Source: Mercenaria mercenaria (Eukaryota > Mollusca > Bivalvia > Venerida > Veneridae). From it: a stretch of 64,000 nucleotides of DNA. The notes under the pieces are model-generated. The model worked only from the letters and a program-made list of their open reading frames with translations. It had not been told where the DNA came from and made no database searches. Made by a program: the position numbers and the translations under genes. Below are positions 44,936 through 56,300 of this stretch, piece after piece. The stretch is taken from the NCBI RefSeq assembly GCF_021730395.1, contig NC_069373.1, positions 41,692,501 to 41,756,500 on the forward strand, given 5' to 3'. How positions within the stretch are numbered: the first letter of the stretch is position 1; each line of letters opens with the position of its first letter.

Positions 44936-45120
44936 ATACAGTCAAACCTGTCTATAAAGACCACCCTTGGGAGAGCCAAAATGTGGTCTTTATTGGGAGG
45001 TGGTCTTTATTCACAGGTTAAAATGCACTGTAAATGTTAAAATGGGAAACCCAATATGTGGTCTTTAGAGTCAGGTGGTCTCTGTTCAGAGGTGGTCTTT
45101 AACACAGGTTTGACTGTATA
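44936..45120. mobile_element. MITE M3 with ~30-bp terminal inverted repeats
   Basis: Left end atacagtcaaacctgtctat and right end aacacaggtttgactgtat are inverted. 'gtggtcttta' repeats inside. TA at the edges. A more diverged relative with 'caacctct' ends lies at 52819-53001. Confidence 0.85.
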
Positions 45121-45466
45121 TAAATGCAAAATAACGGACACTGCAGTCCAGTACCAAGAGTATTGGCAGAAATAAAAACACCTGTACAGTACACACAATG
45201 AAACTAAAAGAGTATTTAGCACTACCCAGCATAAATTATAATCAAATCCATTAGAATTCAGTGGAATTTGAACAAAGGAAAATTTCCTAGAGGCTTCTGA
45301 GATACTTACACCTTGTAGCATCATCAGCTGCACTAGAAATACTTTTTAGCACTGCTGGAAATATGGTGTCCACTGTCTGATAGCACATTTGAAAAACTCA
45401 TGATTTTAAATGCAGTTCTATAGATCAAAAGGATTTAAAAATACCAAGACAACACATTCTGTACTA

Positions 45467-45491
45467 GTTTCGACCTTTATGTCTTCGTCAG
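45467..45491 (-). ncRNA. Hammerhead-ribozyme-like motif
   Basis: The minus strand reads CTGACGA, a short GAC/GTC stem with a six-base loop, then GAAAC and CTAGTAC. This matches the hammerhead core order (CUGANGA, stem II, GAAA, short stem III, cleavage U-H). An extra A before stem II and poor stem I pairing make activity uncertain. Hammerheads are known from Penelope-like elements. Confidence 0.5.
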
Positions 45492-46102
45492 AAATAACAA
45501 CTTACAAAACAAACGACGTCACGTCCGTTTGGACGCGTACGTCAACGTGACAAAAAGCGCAAATATAGAATATATTTGTATTAATGTACATATAGATACG
45601 GATCATAATGATACGGCGGGTATTTATCGAAAACATATTTCTTCAATATGAAGCAGAGAAAAAATAAAACCCAACATATCTACATGACAAATTTTGAAGT
45701 ATACATGTGAAGCATAAGCGAGAATTAACGATTGATCTACTTATAATTATATAAATAGTAAAATAACATTAATTTAAAAGCTAACCGCACATATATAATT
45801 ACAGAAACAAACAAAAAATTAAAAACTTTCATTAAAATACGATTAAAGACAAAATGCAGTCAAACGGCGGAAAAGGGAACCTTGAAGCAGTAATAAGGGG
45901 AGGTAATAAAACGGCAATAAAATATCAAAATGCTGGAAAATAGAGCCGATATATTCTTAACTTCTACAAAAATTGTTAATATTATTTTAAAGTTAGAAAA
46001 TATATTAAAAACAATGCTATACAGTGAAAATATTTTACCTGTAGGGATATTATGAAAAAGTTAGTATATAAGACCCTATTAAATGTTACTTGGTAACTGT
46101 AA

Positions 46103-47926
46103 TCACATAGTAAACAATACGCTGGTGTTCATGCCAGACGGGTGCACGGTATTTAACCGGTGAATCCAGGACGTTTCACGTAATAACCTATCTAAATCAT
46201 TATCAACAATGTCAATTGGTAAAAAACTGAAATCATCTAAATTGTGATGAGTACTGTTGAAATGGGCAGCCACACCGCTAGCATATGCTGGATCGCTGAA
46301 ATTGTTAATGTCAAATTTATGACTGTTCATACGTTTAGAAACCTGTTGTCGTGTTTGACCCACATATTGCATGTTGCATTTTTTACAAGTTATGACATAA
46401 ATGACATTTGATGATGTGCAGTCTGTATTAAATCTAAGTTTATACATAGAAGAATTAGAAGAACTAACGAATTCATCAGTTTCTACTATTTTGCTACAAT
46501 GTGTACATCTAGGTCGGTAGCATTTGCTGGAACGGGCGCTGATGGGGGTAGGGGGCATTGCAGAATATCTAGACTTTACAAGGAAGTCTTTAAGATTTTT
46601 ACCACGTTTGTATGCTAACACGGGTCTAGAGGAATGCAACTGTTGGACTGATACATTTGGCGATAGTTTAAATAAATCCCAGTATTTATGTATTATACTA
46701 CCAATGTTAGGGAGGGAGGGATTATATTCAGTAACAAAAGGCACAATATCAACCTGATCAGAATTGTTATTGTATTTCAGAGCTTCGTCTTGTGTAACAT
46801 TATGCATCTTGTTAAATGCAGCATCTATTACACTGTCTTGGTAATTTCTGGATTTGAAAAATTCACGTAGAGTGTCCAGAGATTTAGCAAATTGATTATC
46901 GTCAGATATAATACGACGATATCGCTTAGCCTGACTGTAGGGAATACCGTCTTTACAAGTCTTTGGATGATTGGAGGAGTAGAGAAGGTACTGATGGATG
47001 TTAGTATTTTTAACATGTACATTGGTGCATATGTTATTACTGGTATCTTTCGTAAGATCAACATCCAGGAATGACACATGTTTCGTTGAAATTTCATACG
47101 TGAATTTAATAGAGCTATTTAATTCATTAAGGGCTTTAACAAAGCTATTCAGTTCGTCGAGTGAATGATCCCAGATCATGAAAACATCATCCAGAAACCG
47201 AAGCCACAAAGTAGGTTTCAGCTGCTGGCTTTGTAAAAAGTCTTGCTCTAACTTACCCATGAACAATGATGCATAGGTAGGGGCGAACGGACTGCCCATG
47301 GCCGTCCCCATTGTTTGAATGTAATCATCACCATTGAACTGAAAATGGTTATTCTTAAGTGTAAGTTCAATAAGTTTACATATACTTTCTACGGACAAAC
47401 TAGTATCAGACAGACTCTTGTCCCTGTTTAAGAAAAATCTGCAGGCTTCAATACCCTCATCATGTGGAATGTTCGTATATAGAGAGGTTACATCCAAAGT
47501 CACCAAATAACTGTTGGATGATAAACTGCAATTCTTAAGTTTTGAAAGGAAATCCGTAGTATCTTTGACATACGAAGGTAATGATTGCATATGTGGTTGC
47601 AATACATAGTCTAGATATTTAGATATGTTATCAGTAGGGGAATTGCATGCAGATACTATGGGCCTACCTGGATATCCTAATGGCAAAGAATTATCTTTAC
47701 ATTTATGTAGTTTGGGTAAAATGTAAAAATGGGGTATACGTATCTTTTCTGGAAAAGTGTCAAATTCCTCTTTCAAAAATTCTTCACATTCGGAAATTTC
47801 ATCCATACATTCACATACATTACGTTTCACTGTTTCTGCAATATTGCTATCAAGTTTTTCGTAATACTTGTCATTGTTGAGATGTCTATGTACTTCCTGT
47901 TGATACTCATCAGTGTTCATTATCAC
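46103..47926 (-). CDS. Penelope-like reverse transcriptase with GIY-YIG endonuclease
   Basis: A 607-codon frame. RT motifs: FYILPKLHK (67-75), GYPGRPIVSACNSP (84-97), LVTLDVTSLYTNIPHDEG (141-158, motif A), MGTAMGSPFAPTYASLFMG (206-224, motif B), LWLRFLDDVFMIWD (240-253, motif C with DD) and VSFLDVDL (284-291). A cysteine cluster CYRPRCTHC (469-477) precedes the GIY-YIG part: VIYVITCKKCNMQYVGQT (508-525), with Arg in RMNSHK and Glu in RETSWIHR. These are the features of endonuclease-bearing Penelope-like elements, which prime reverse transcription from nicked DNA. The first Met shown is inside the family's usual N-terminal region. Confidence 0.93.
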   Translation of the reverse strand: MIMNTDEYQQEVHRHLNNDKYYEKLDSNIAETVKRNVCECMDEISECEEFLKEEFDTFPEKIRIPHFYILPKLHKCKDNSLPLGYPGRPIVSACNSPTDNISKYLDYVLQPHMQSLPSYVKDTTDFLSKLKNCSLSSNSYLVTLDVTSLYTNIPHDEGIEACRFFLNRDKSLSDTSLSVESICKLIELTLKNNHFQFNGDDYIQTMGTAMGSPFAPTYASLFMGKLEQDFLQSQQLKPTLWLRFLDDVFMIWDHSLDELNSFVKALNELNSSIKFTYEISTKHVSFLDVDLTKDTSNNICTNVHVKNTNIHQYLLYSSNHPKTCKDGIPYSQAKRYRRIISDDNQFAKSLDTLREFFKSRNYQDSVIDAAFNKMHNVTQDEALKYNNNSDQVDIVPFVTEYNPSLPNIGSIIHKYWDLFKLSPNVSVQQLHSSRPVLAYKRGKNLKDFLVKSRYSAMPPTPISARSSKCYRPRCTHCSKIVETDEFVSSSNSSMYKLRFNTDCTSSNVIYVITCKKCNMQYVGQTRQQVSKRMNSHKFDINNFSDPAYASGVAAHFNSTHHNLDDFSFLPIDIVDNDLDRLLRETSWIHRLNTVHPSGMNTSVLFTM

Positions 47927-48323
47927 AATATTTGCCGATTTGTCTGCCTTTTTTATTACAATATCTCTGTCATTCGCTAGAGAATGTAAACTAGAGAGTT
48001 CTTCTTTGAATATCTCGACTGTTTTGATGACTGGAGTATTTCCTGGTGAATTGCCTCAATATAGAAATCAAGATATTCATCACGACCTTGCTTCGGAATG
48101 AACGTTGACTGCTTTTTGTTGAAGAAAGTTTTTTCTTTATCATTTTGGTCGTTATTGTTATTATCATTGAAAAAATATTCTTTCAGTCTCAAACGTCGAC
48201 AGAATCTAAATGTTTCCTCTGCTAATTTAACTTTGTCGTGGCTTTTAAGCTTTGGTACAAAAGAAAGACCCTTACCTAACAGGATATAGTCAGCATCGGA
48301 TAATTTTCTTTTTGATAGATTAA

Positions 48324-49076
48324 TTACCGTCGCCTTGCCTCTTTGAATGGCCGTTTTCCTCTTCTTGATTCTCCTCCATGCGTTCTTATTTTTGGCCCTG
48401 ACGAAACGTCGGCTTGCCTTTCGACAACTATTCTGAGCAGTTTCGTTAGGTCTTGTAGCGTTTGATTCAGCTGATTCTGGGCTATTGTCGCCCCGTTCCG
48501 TGTGGCCTCTGCATAAGTTGCTTTTGTGCCCGGGGCTCTTACGTTTTTTGAATTTCTATCTGTCGTAGGTTCTGGAGTTGCCGCTTCCGTAGTTTTTGGT
48601 GAACATTTCTTCTCAGCTGAAGACGATTCTTCAGTATTTCTATCTGAGGGCGGCTTAAGATCATTTTTTCTTGAGTTACGTGGTGCTGGCTTTGGTTTCT
48701 TTTTATTACTCTTTCTACGACGTGCCCTGCCTGATTTGTTTGATTCTGATGATTCAGATTCATTACTTTGAAGTGGTTGTGAAAGCACCTCACTTTCCTT
48801 TAATAGGATTGACAGCTTCTTTTCATGTCTCTCTTTAACAGTTTCTTTCTCTCTTTCTGTTTTGTCTGATATTTCAGTTTCAACATCGAACAATTGATCG
48901 TCTGAAAGTTGATTTCTCGCAATTTTCCTTTGTTCTTCGATTGTATTTGATAGGTCCAAGGCGTGACGCTGTTGGTCCTCCACGATTCTCTTCATGATAT
49001 CTAGTGAAACCTTCCTAAGAAGGTTATCAACAGAAGTTTGGAGATCTTTAGAACCTGAGCTTGTGTTGATCTTCAT
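48324..49076 (-). CDS. Upstream frame of the Penelope-like element
   Basis: A 250-codon frame rich in Glu, Lys, Ser and Asn. It has a likely coiled coil near residues 20-90 and a basic stretch (GRARRRKSNKKKPKPAPRNS). Open reading continues a short way upstream of the Met to near 49130. I cannot tell whether it is a separate first ORF or the N-terminal part of the polyprotein. Confidence 0.6.
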   Translation of the reverse strand: MKINTSSGSKDLQTSVDNLLRKVSLDIMKRIVEDQQRHALDLSNTIEEQRKIARNQLSDDQLFDVETEISDKTEREKETVKERHEKKLSILLKESEVLSQPLQSNESESSESNKSGRARRRKSNKKKPKPAPRNSRKNDLKPPSDRNTEESSSAEKKCSPKTTEAATPEPTTDRNSKNVRAPGTKATYAEATRNGATIAQNQLNQTLQDLTKLLRIVVERQADVSSGPKIRTHGGESRRGKRPFKEARRR

Positions 49077-49130
49077 TTTCAGTCGGAGACCCTTTGGAAT
49101 TACTTCATTGTTTATGCACTTTTGCAGAAA

Positions 49131-49211
49131 TTGTTACTGATCCGAAATTTGTCAGATAAATGCCGGTCAGTCGGACCGCATCTGGATTAAGAAACCGCTG
49201 ACCCAATCACA
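49131..49211 (+). repeat. Composite copy of two ABCA-gene segments
   Basis: Positions 49131-49153 equal 50195-50217 (23 bp, inside the first ABCA coding exon), and 49155-49211 equal 51090-51146 (57 bp, intron 1). Here the two pieces are joined with about 870 bp left out. They sit exactly at the 5' edge of the Penelope-like element. Confidence 0.85.
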
Positions 49212-50005
49212 GTTCTAAAGTATAACCTGTAATGTGATTCTGTAACAAGGATATATACCTGAAATTTTGTGTGAAATGGATTATATTATGAAATGGATAT
49301 TGTATACCAAAATGTTTCTTTGTTCCTATTTTAATTTATTAAGTCAATAACAGTTCTACATATTTGTGTTCGACATTCTTACTAGCATTTAAGTAATCTA
49401 AATAATCATACACTGCAGTAATTGTGATTATATTGACAAGGTAATTGTAATGTAATAGATTACATTTACAAGCAGAGTAATTGTAATGTAATTGATTATA
49501 TTTGAGAAAAAAAAGACAATGTAAATTGTAATGTAATTGATTACATCCCCAGTTAATCATGCCCAGGTCTGATTTATTATTGTTATTTATTTATTTATTG
49601 AGTACTCAGTAAACATAAATAAACATAAATGATCAATGTTAAAGTTTTGTACAAATGCATAACCTGATCTGATTAACAACCTTAAAGTATCAGGTCAATG
49701 TATGGCATTATGAATATGTTTCTAGTCTTGAAACTTTAAAGGAAGAGATTTAAATGTGAAATGTCCTCATTTTGCACAGCTGACTTCTGTGTTAATTAAT
49801 ATAGATGTAGCAGATATTCCGGTTAATTCACCTTTTGACCTTTTTTGTGTTAATTTAGGTTAGACCAGACTTGGCATGCAGTTTTATGCTAAAAAGAAGA
49901 GACCAGCATGAAATTTTTATTTCAAAGTGTAAATCACGTTGCTTCTATAGATTTATATACATATGCGTTTTTATTGTTACATTTTATTTTCAATTTTTCT
50001 TTCAG
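49212..50005 (+). other. Upstream of the first placed ABCA exon
   Basis: AT-rich. An AT/GTAAT-rich diverged repeat ('gtaattgtaatgtaat') lies near 49400-49550. An upstream non-coding exon and promoter of the ABCA gene are expected here or beyond the Penelope-like element, but I cannot place them. Confidence 0.4.
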
Positions 50006-50381
50006 TTTGGTAGAATTTGAAAGAAATAGAAGATATATGACAAAGTCAGCATAAACAACAGATATATCTGCAGCAAGATGTCGTCTGCAGGAGGACAGTT
50101 TGTTCTGCTTTTGTGGAAAAACTTTAAATTACAGGGCCGAAAGAAGGCCGTAACAGTCTTTGAGATTCTAGTGCCAATATTCTTTGCCTTGTTATTGTTA
50201 CTGATCCGAAATTTGTCCGATTCAGAGTATATAGACAAAGATTCAACATGGAGTCGTGAGTATCCGCATTTGGCGGGAAATATAATGAATAAAACCATGT
50301 TGTTCTACACACCGAGTAACGCATTTACGGACGATGTCATTCAGTCTATAATTGATTCTGGGAATACAGCGGCAACCAACA
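50006..50381 (+). CDS. ABCA3: ABCA exon with start codon and first membrane helix
   Basis: The acceptor is tttctttcag at 50005 and the start ATG is at 50078. It encodes MSSAGGQFVLLLWKNFKLQG, then the helix FEILVPIFFALLLLLI (residues about 28-43), then the start of the extracytosolic loop (LAGNIMNKTMLFYTPSNAF). The donor GTAAGT follows 50381, phase 1. The 72 bases before the ATG are 5' UTR, implying an upstream exon. Confidence 0.93.
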
Positions 50382-53300
50382 GTAAGTTCTCGCTTAGTTT
50401 TAAATTTGAACCGCTAACAGTTTTTCTAATTGCAATAGGTTTTGAAAGCGAACAGCATGGATCCTGATGAGACTGCGGGGATGGGCAGGCTAGTCTGGAT
50501 CCATGCTGGTCGCAAACGCACTATGTTGGTTTTCTCATGGTGCGCTCATTTATCTACTTTACATCAATATAAAATGTTAAAAAACTTAGTGTAATTATAA
50601 TTGAAAGAGTATTGCTGCCTTGATTTCTAAACATACCTGGGTCTTAAGTAAAGAATATTAGGGTTTATGGTCAAATTGAGTTCTTGCGCGAATTCAAAGC
50701 TGTAGCCTCAAGGTTAGCTGAGATCAGATGGCAAAGTTCTAAAATGGTGTTTGTAGACCAGTCCAGACTTCAGGAAAGTTAGAGAAAATGGCAGGACATT
50801 TGGTCCAGCAATGCCTAAAAATCTGCCGGACCGAAAAAAAATATGCCGGACCGAAGAAATTGTCAGTGTACTGCATATGTTGCTTTTCTCCATCATATTC
50901 AAGCCAGGTGTGATTTTTAGTCCATTTCTCGTTAAATGTTTGGTCAACCCTCTTATTTTCATACATTTGTTTCCTTTCACTACGATTGTTGGGCGTTAAT
51001 TTACGTTTCTTTCCCAGTTATGCCCCGGCATAATATGTAAGTGACGCCATTTTGATATGTTGTCCGAGATGTTGCAGTTCTCGGGGTACGATAAATGCCG
51101 GTCAGTCGGACCGCATCTGGATTAAGAAACCGCTGACCCAATCACAATTTCCCGGTCATGTGCATCGGAACGACGACTTTCTGGAAGTCTGCAGTCTCAA
51201 AACACCAGCATCTGATTGGATGATTTAAAGTTCATTCTTGAAATTGGCCAATGGCAACACTGCATTCTGAGACTGGCTTCCAAACTTGGTTTTATAATGC
51301 CAGAGTCTGTATTTTCTTTCTTTGTAATGTCACCTGATAATGCAAGTAAACAAATGAAACAGTACTATATTTGTGCTTGGGTAAAAGGTAATGAAGGGAA
51401 ATTCTAATCTAAATAAAGAAATAAGCAACATTTACCAAAGATATTTAATTACATTGTTTTATTTATGAAACTACATTTTCCCCCATTTTTTTGTCATATG
51501 TGTTTTTCTCAGTTACATGTACAAGGAATGTATTCCTAAAGTGGGGAGAAAAAAACCTGTAAATTCACATGTATTCTGGATTTCCTGTTTTACTATCAAC
51601 ATCTATTTGCTATACTCCTGCCATGATAAATAGAATAGGGCAAATTGCATTACCATGTCAATGTGACTGTAGTACAAATCTTGTCTGGCAAAAAACTTGA
51701 GGGGCATGGGAGGATTTCAGAATAAGATGGCATGATTGACTGCTGTAAAAAGTGCAAGTTACATTGGATACTTTTATTTGTCCAATATGACAGTTGATCT
51801 TATGCAGCCCCGACTTTGTAGTGTGTGATAGCATTTGTAAATTTAATAAGTGGCATGAATGAATTCACCCAAGATGACACAACAATCCAGTTGACAACCC
51901 AGAGGTCAAGGTCAGGATGCAAGACTAAAAGTGTTTTTATTGTGATGTAAGGACACTTCTGTGCCTCTACATCACATAGAGGGGGCATAAGTGTCTTATT
52001 GACACGTTCATTTATTCCATCACTTCTGGTTGAAGGGGTTGTAACAGATCATAAATAAACAAGAGCTGTCACAGGACAGCAATACCTGACTTTTCATGAA
52101 ATTTAATGCAAATATAGATTACTGTAGGGCTGTGGTGCTTTTACATCTTCTGTCAGGCTCTCCTTAGTTACTGCAGAGTAATATTGCCCTTTAATTGTCC
52201 TAAAAAATGCATGAATTTCCACAAAACAAAGTAACCCATTGATCTTCATGAATCTAAATACTAATATTTATCACTATAGTGATGGTGTATGTGCAACTTT
52301 TGTTAGAATTTCTTCAGTAACTGCAGAGTGATAGTAATTATTGCCCTTTAATATTGATATCTGTCAAAATATAGTCCCCACATTCTCAAAAAATTCAGTA
52401 GTATGTATTTACATGTGTTTAATTCTAAACAATTGGTATTGATTGGTTAATGAAATGGTTTTAAACTGTGGGTCGATTTTTATATTTACATTACAGTGCA
52501 AATACCAGTTCATTCTTTTAGAATATTTTTGGTTATTTTCTGGTACACCTTTATTTTAGGATACTGTTTAGTGTAGTGTGCCTGTTTTTGACATTACTTT
52601 TGTTCATACAAGTTATATAAATAGATATTGCCATAGCTTCAAAATATTAATGCACAATGTCATATCAAAAATATGTCAATCCCAAAGGCCTTACAGGAGT
52701 GGATTCTGTTGAGAAAATACAGATTCCTTGTGACAGTAAAATGATGGATTTGGTAGAGTTTTGGCTAGCCGTCTGCCATATATATATATTATTTTTTTTT
52801 GATACTTACTAAGTGCATATACAACCTCTCCAGAGCGGCCCTCTCTTAAGCAATAACCTCTCTATAACAACATCATCAAAATTTTCCTAAGCTGAAATAT
52901 ACTATGAAATTTACCTCTCCAGAACAACAATTTCTCCATAACAGTCAATATTAAAATTTTGTATCTCCCAAAGGGTGTTTCTCTACAGAGGTTGCACTGT
53001 ATTTATTATATAACCAGTCGAACATGAGGCAAAAATAATTCTTGTTTATAAACTCTCCTTTAGTACCAGTATCTACATTTTAATAAACAGTTTCTGACAT
53101 GCTCTTGACCCGTGTTTAATTAAAGTTATAGTGATTCGCCTGAACAGAGTAGAATTCTGATGAGAATTAACGGTCAGAAATCCAGGAAGCAGTCATAAAG
53201 AGTATGTTTGTAAAATCAAACAAATATAGAAAACCAAAATTGCTGCCTTAAACTTTTGTTTGTTTATCATGAATATTGCATTGATTTTACAATTTAAATT

Positions 53301-56300
53301 GGCCTGTACAAAATATATGGAGAGGTGACCTACTCACCCTTGTGTTAGCAACGGCATAGGGAGCATGGTTAAAAGTTTGATGCTCTATCACTTTATTTTT
53401 GTTTTAACCTGATGCATTTGCCTCGAACTTAATTATACCCCCACCAAACATGTTTGTGGGGGTGTATATAGGAGGCAGTTTTGTCCCGTCGTGTCCTGTC
53501 CTGTCACGAAATCTATTATCTCAGTTATTACTAAATGGATTTGATTCAAACTTAAGACAGATGTTCCACCTTATCACCCACATCATGTTGCACAAGGTGC
53601 ATAACTCTGACACCAACTTTTCATGAATTATGCCCCCTTTTACTTAGAATCTAAGGTTAATTTTGAAGCGTTTTCACTATATCTCTGTTATTACTAAATG
53701 GATTTGATTCAAACTTAAAATAGATGTTCCACCTTATCACCCGCATCATTTGACACAAGGTGCATAACTCTGACACCAATTTTTCATTAATTATGCCCCC
53801 TTTTACTTTATCCCTCATCCTGGGCACATATACTAGACGTATTACTTATATGTGCCGTGGAAGCCCAAGATGAAGTACTCCGAGAGGACAAATAAAATTT
53901 TTCTTTAAGTAATGATTTTTTTTTACGTTTTATATTATTCTAAGTATTTTTAAAAAAAAATATGGTTGCCGTTCTTCTGTGACAACTGTATGGTGGGGGT
54001 ATAAGTCACTCCTGTGACAGTTCTAGCTTCTCATCATCGTCCGCATCATATGACACAGGGACATAACTCTTACACCAGTATTTTATGGCTTTTACTTACG
54101 TTTTGATGCACTTCAACTCTATCTCTGTTATTACTCAATGGATTTGTCTCAAACTTTGAATAAGTAGTTGTTGAACATCAACTCTCACTTCATATGGCCC
54201 AATGGCCCAAGGTCCATAGTGCTGGCACCAACATTTCAGGAATTATGCTTCCTTTTTACACAGAAGCTGTGGTTAATGTTTTGATGCACTTTCACAGTGT
54301 CTCTTCTTTTTAATAAGCATCGTATCCCACAGGGGTATTAATCACTCCAGTGATAGCTCTAGTTTCTTAAAGATACCCAGTGCCTATCTTGCAACAAAAT
54401 ATTTTATCTTTAGATATTTACATCAAATATAGAAAATCATCATCAAGTATATAAATTTAATTTTACCAAGTATGTAAATAAAGTGCTTATATGGAGCATT
54501 CATTCACCATTGAATGCCATGTAGTAACAGTTGGTTAGTAAAAAAACTTCCAGTTTTTCAGTTGTAGTACATATTTATACTGTGCTATACATGTAGTTAG
54601 TGTGTACTATTCTGAACCTAATGCAAAGTGCTGTTAATACACATAAACAGGTTAATTTTATGTTTACACAAACTATATGTAGTATTTGTTCATATTTTCA
54701 AATATGAAATTTGGGTCTAGTGTACTTTTAAAGACCTGCTCCAGTCCTACCTTTTATCCTTAAATTGTCACTGAAAAAAGCATGAAAATCCTGAGAGTCT
54801 GTTTTATATAAAATTCTATATAAAATACCTGTGGTTTTGCGTGCTAAAGTGTGGCGCATGGCCATTAACTGTTACCTGTTGTAATTATGGGTTGCGTACA
54901 CACAATAGAATTTGAATAGCCGCGGAGCAGAGCTTTTAAGATATGCCCTTTTTCACTGTCAAGCATCAAAATAGTCGAGTGCTTTGTATCCTCTGTCAGC
55001 CCTTGTTAATGTCGGAATATACCCATTATCTTGACACTGTAATGATAATAATTGAGCCGTGTCATGAGAAAACCAACATAGTGGGTTTGCGACAAGCATG
55101 GATCCAGACCAGCCTGCGCATCCTCGCAGTCTGGTCAGAATCCATGCTGTTTGCTAACAGTTTCTCTATTTGCTGTAGGCTCTGAAAGCGAACAGCATGG
55201 ATCCTGACCAGACTGCGCAGATGCGCAGGCTGGTCTGGATCCATGCTGGTCGCAAAGCCACTATGTTGGTTTTCTCATGGCACGGCTCATATGATTTGTA
55301 TTCCCAGCCTAATTTAATGTTTTCTTTGGGCAGTATGTCTGAAGTTATAAGTCTCTCTTCATAAATTCTCTGGGGAAGTTGTCAGTTACTTGCAGAGAAC
55401 TTTTTTTTTTTCAGTGCTTTTCTAAGAGCATGGGTCTTTGTTAAATAACTTAATACTAATAAAACACGTCACAATCCAAAAATGATTGTTTCGTAATATC
55501 ACGTGAGTCTACGCTAGGTTAAAACATGTGACGCGGAGGTAAATGTGTACAAACTCCTTAAAGCGCAATATGATATTTATGAGGCTGTAAAAGATACGAT
55601 ATTTGTTTTGTCAACTTGCCATACAAGTAGAAAACCAGTAAGGGTATGAGTAATTTTCATTGAAAAATAGTTTTAGGTATAAATTTATCTGGTAGAAGTA
55701 CTTGCAAAATTAGATTTCATAAAGTATTGTTTATATAACCTTTAACCTGCAGGTGGCAAGTAATTTTGCCTTTGCGACCAATGCCTTTATATCCATGCAG
55801 ACTGATCATTCAGTAAGTAAATTTTCAGTGAACACCCCTTTTGAATATTAAGTGATATGCTCAAACTAAATGATGGAACAGTCCATTTTAGAAATTTTGC
55901 AGAGTAAAGATTAATTTGGCAGTCAGTAATGGAGATCTAGAATTTACTGTTTAAGCCATTTACATGATCATGCATTTTGTGGAAATCAGTGCCCTGCCTT
56001 GTTTTTAGCCAATGGCATGTAGACTCAAAGCAGTCATAATATAGTACTTTTGTCTAAAGGAATGTACAAAATGTTTAAATTATTCAAAACATTTTATTAC
56101 CTTTTCATAGACTATATAATATTCCCTGCAGATTATCGTATGGTAAGTACTTAATTTGCATCAATGGATTATGTGGTTTTGTATGCAGTAAAGCATGCCA
56201 AAAAATATTACCTAGTTTATTCTGTATTAAAGAAAAATTTAAAGAAGTTCAGCCAAAATTAAGGTCGTATTTTGATACTTAATGGGTCATGAAAATCTAG

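Larger units (their letters stand above)
45440..49130 (-). mobile_element. Penelope-like retroelement, nearly whole
   Basis: Reading on the minus strand: a Lys/Glu/Ser-rich upstream frame, a reverse transcriptase joined to a C-terminal GIY-YIG endonuclease, and a ~600-bp 3' region with a hammerhead-like motif at 45467-45491. The coding part is spread over about three frames, i.e. about two interruptions, one of which might be a natural ORF boundary. The left edge is approximate. The right edge is set by the start of ABCA-derived sequence at 49131. It appears to be a fairly recent fossil. Confidence 0.88.

Noticed and set aside
48526-48793. ORFs overlapping the upstream frame of the Penelope-like element
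   Set aside because: They are shadows of the 250-codon frame in other frames, caused by its low-complexity Lys/Ser/Glu composition.
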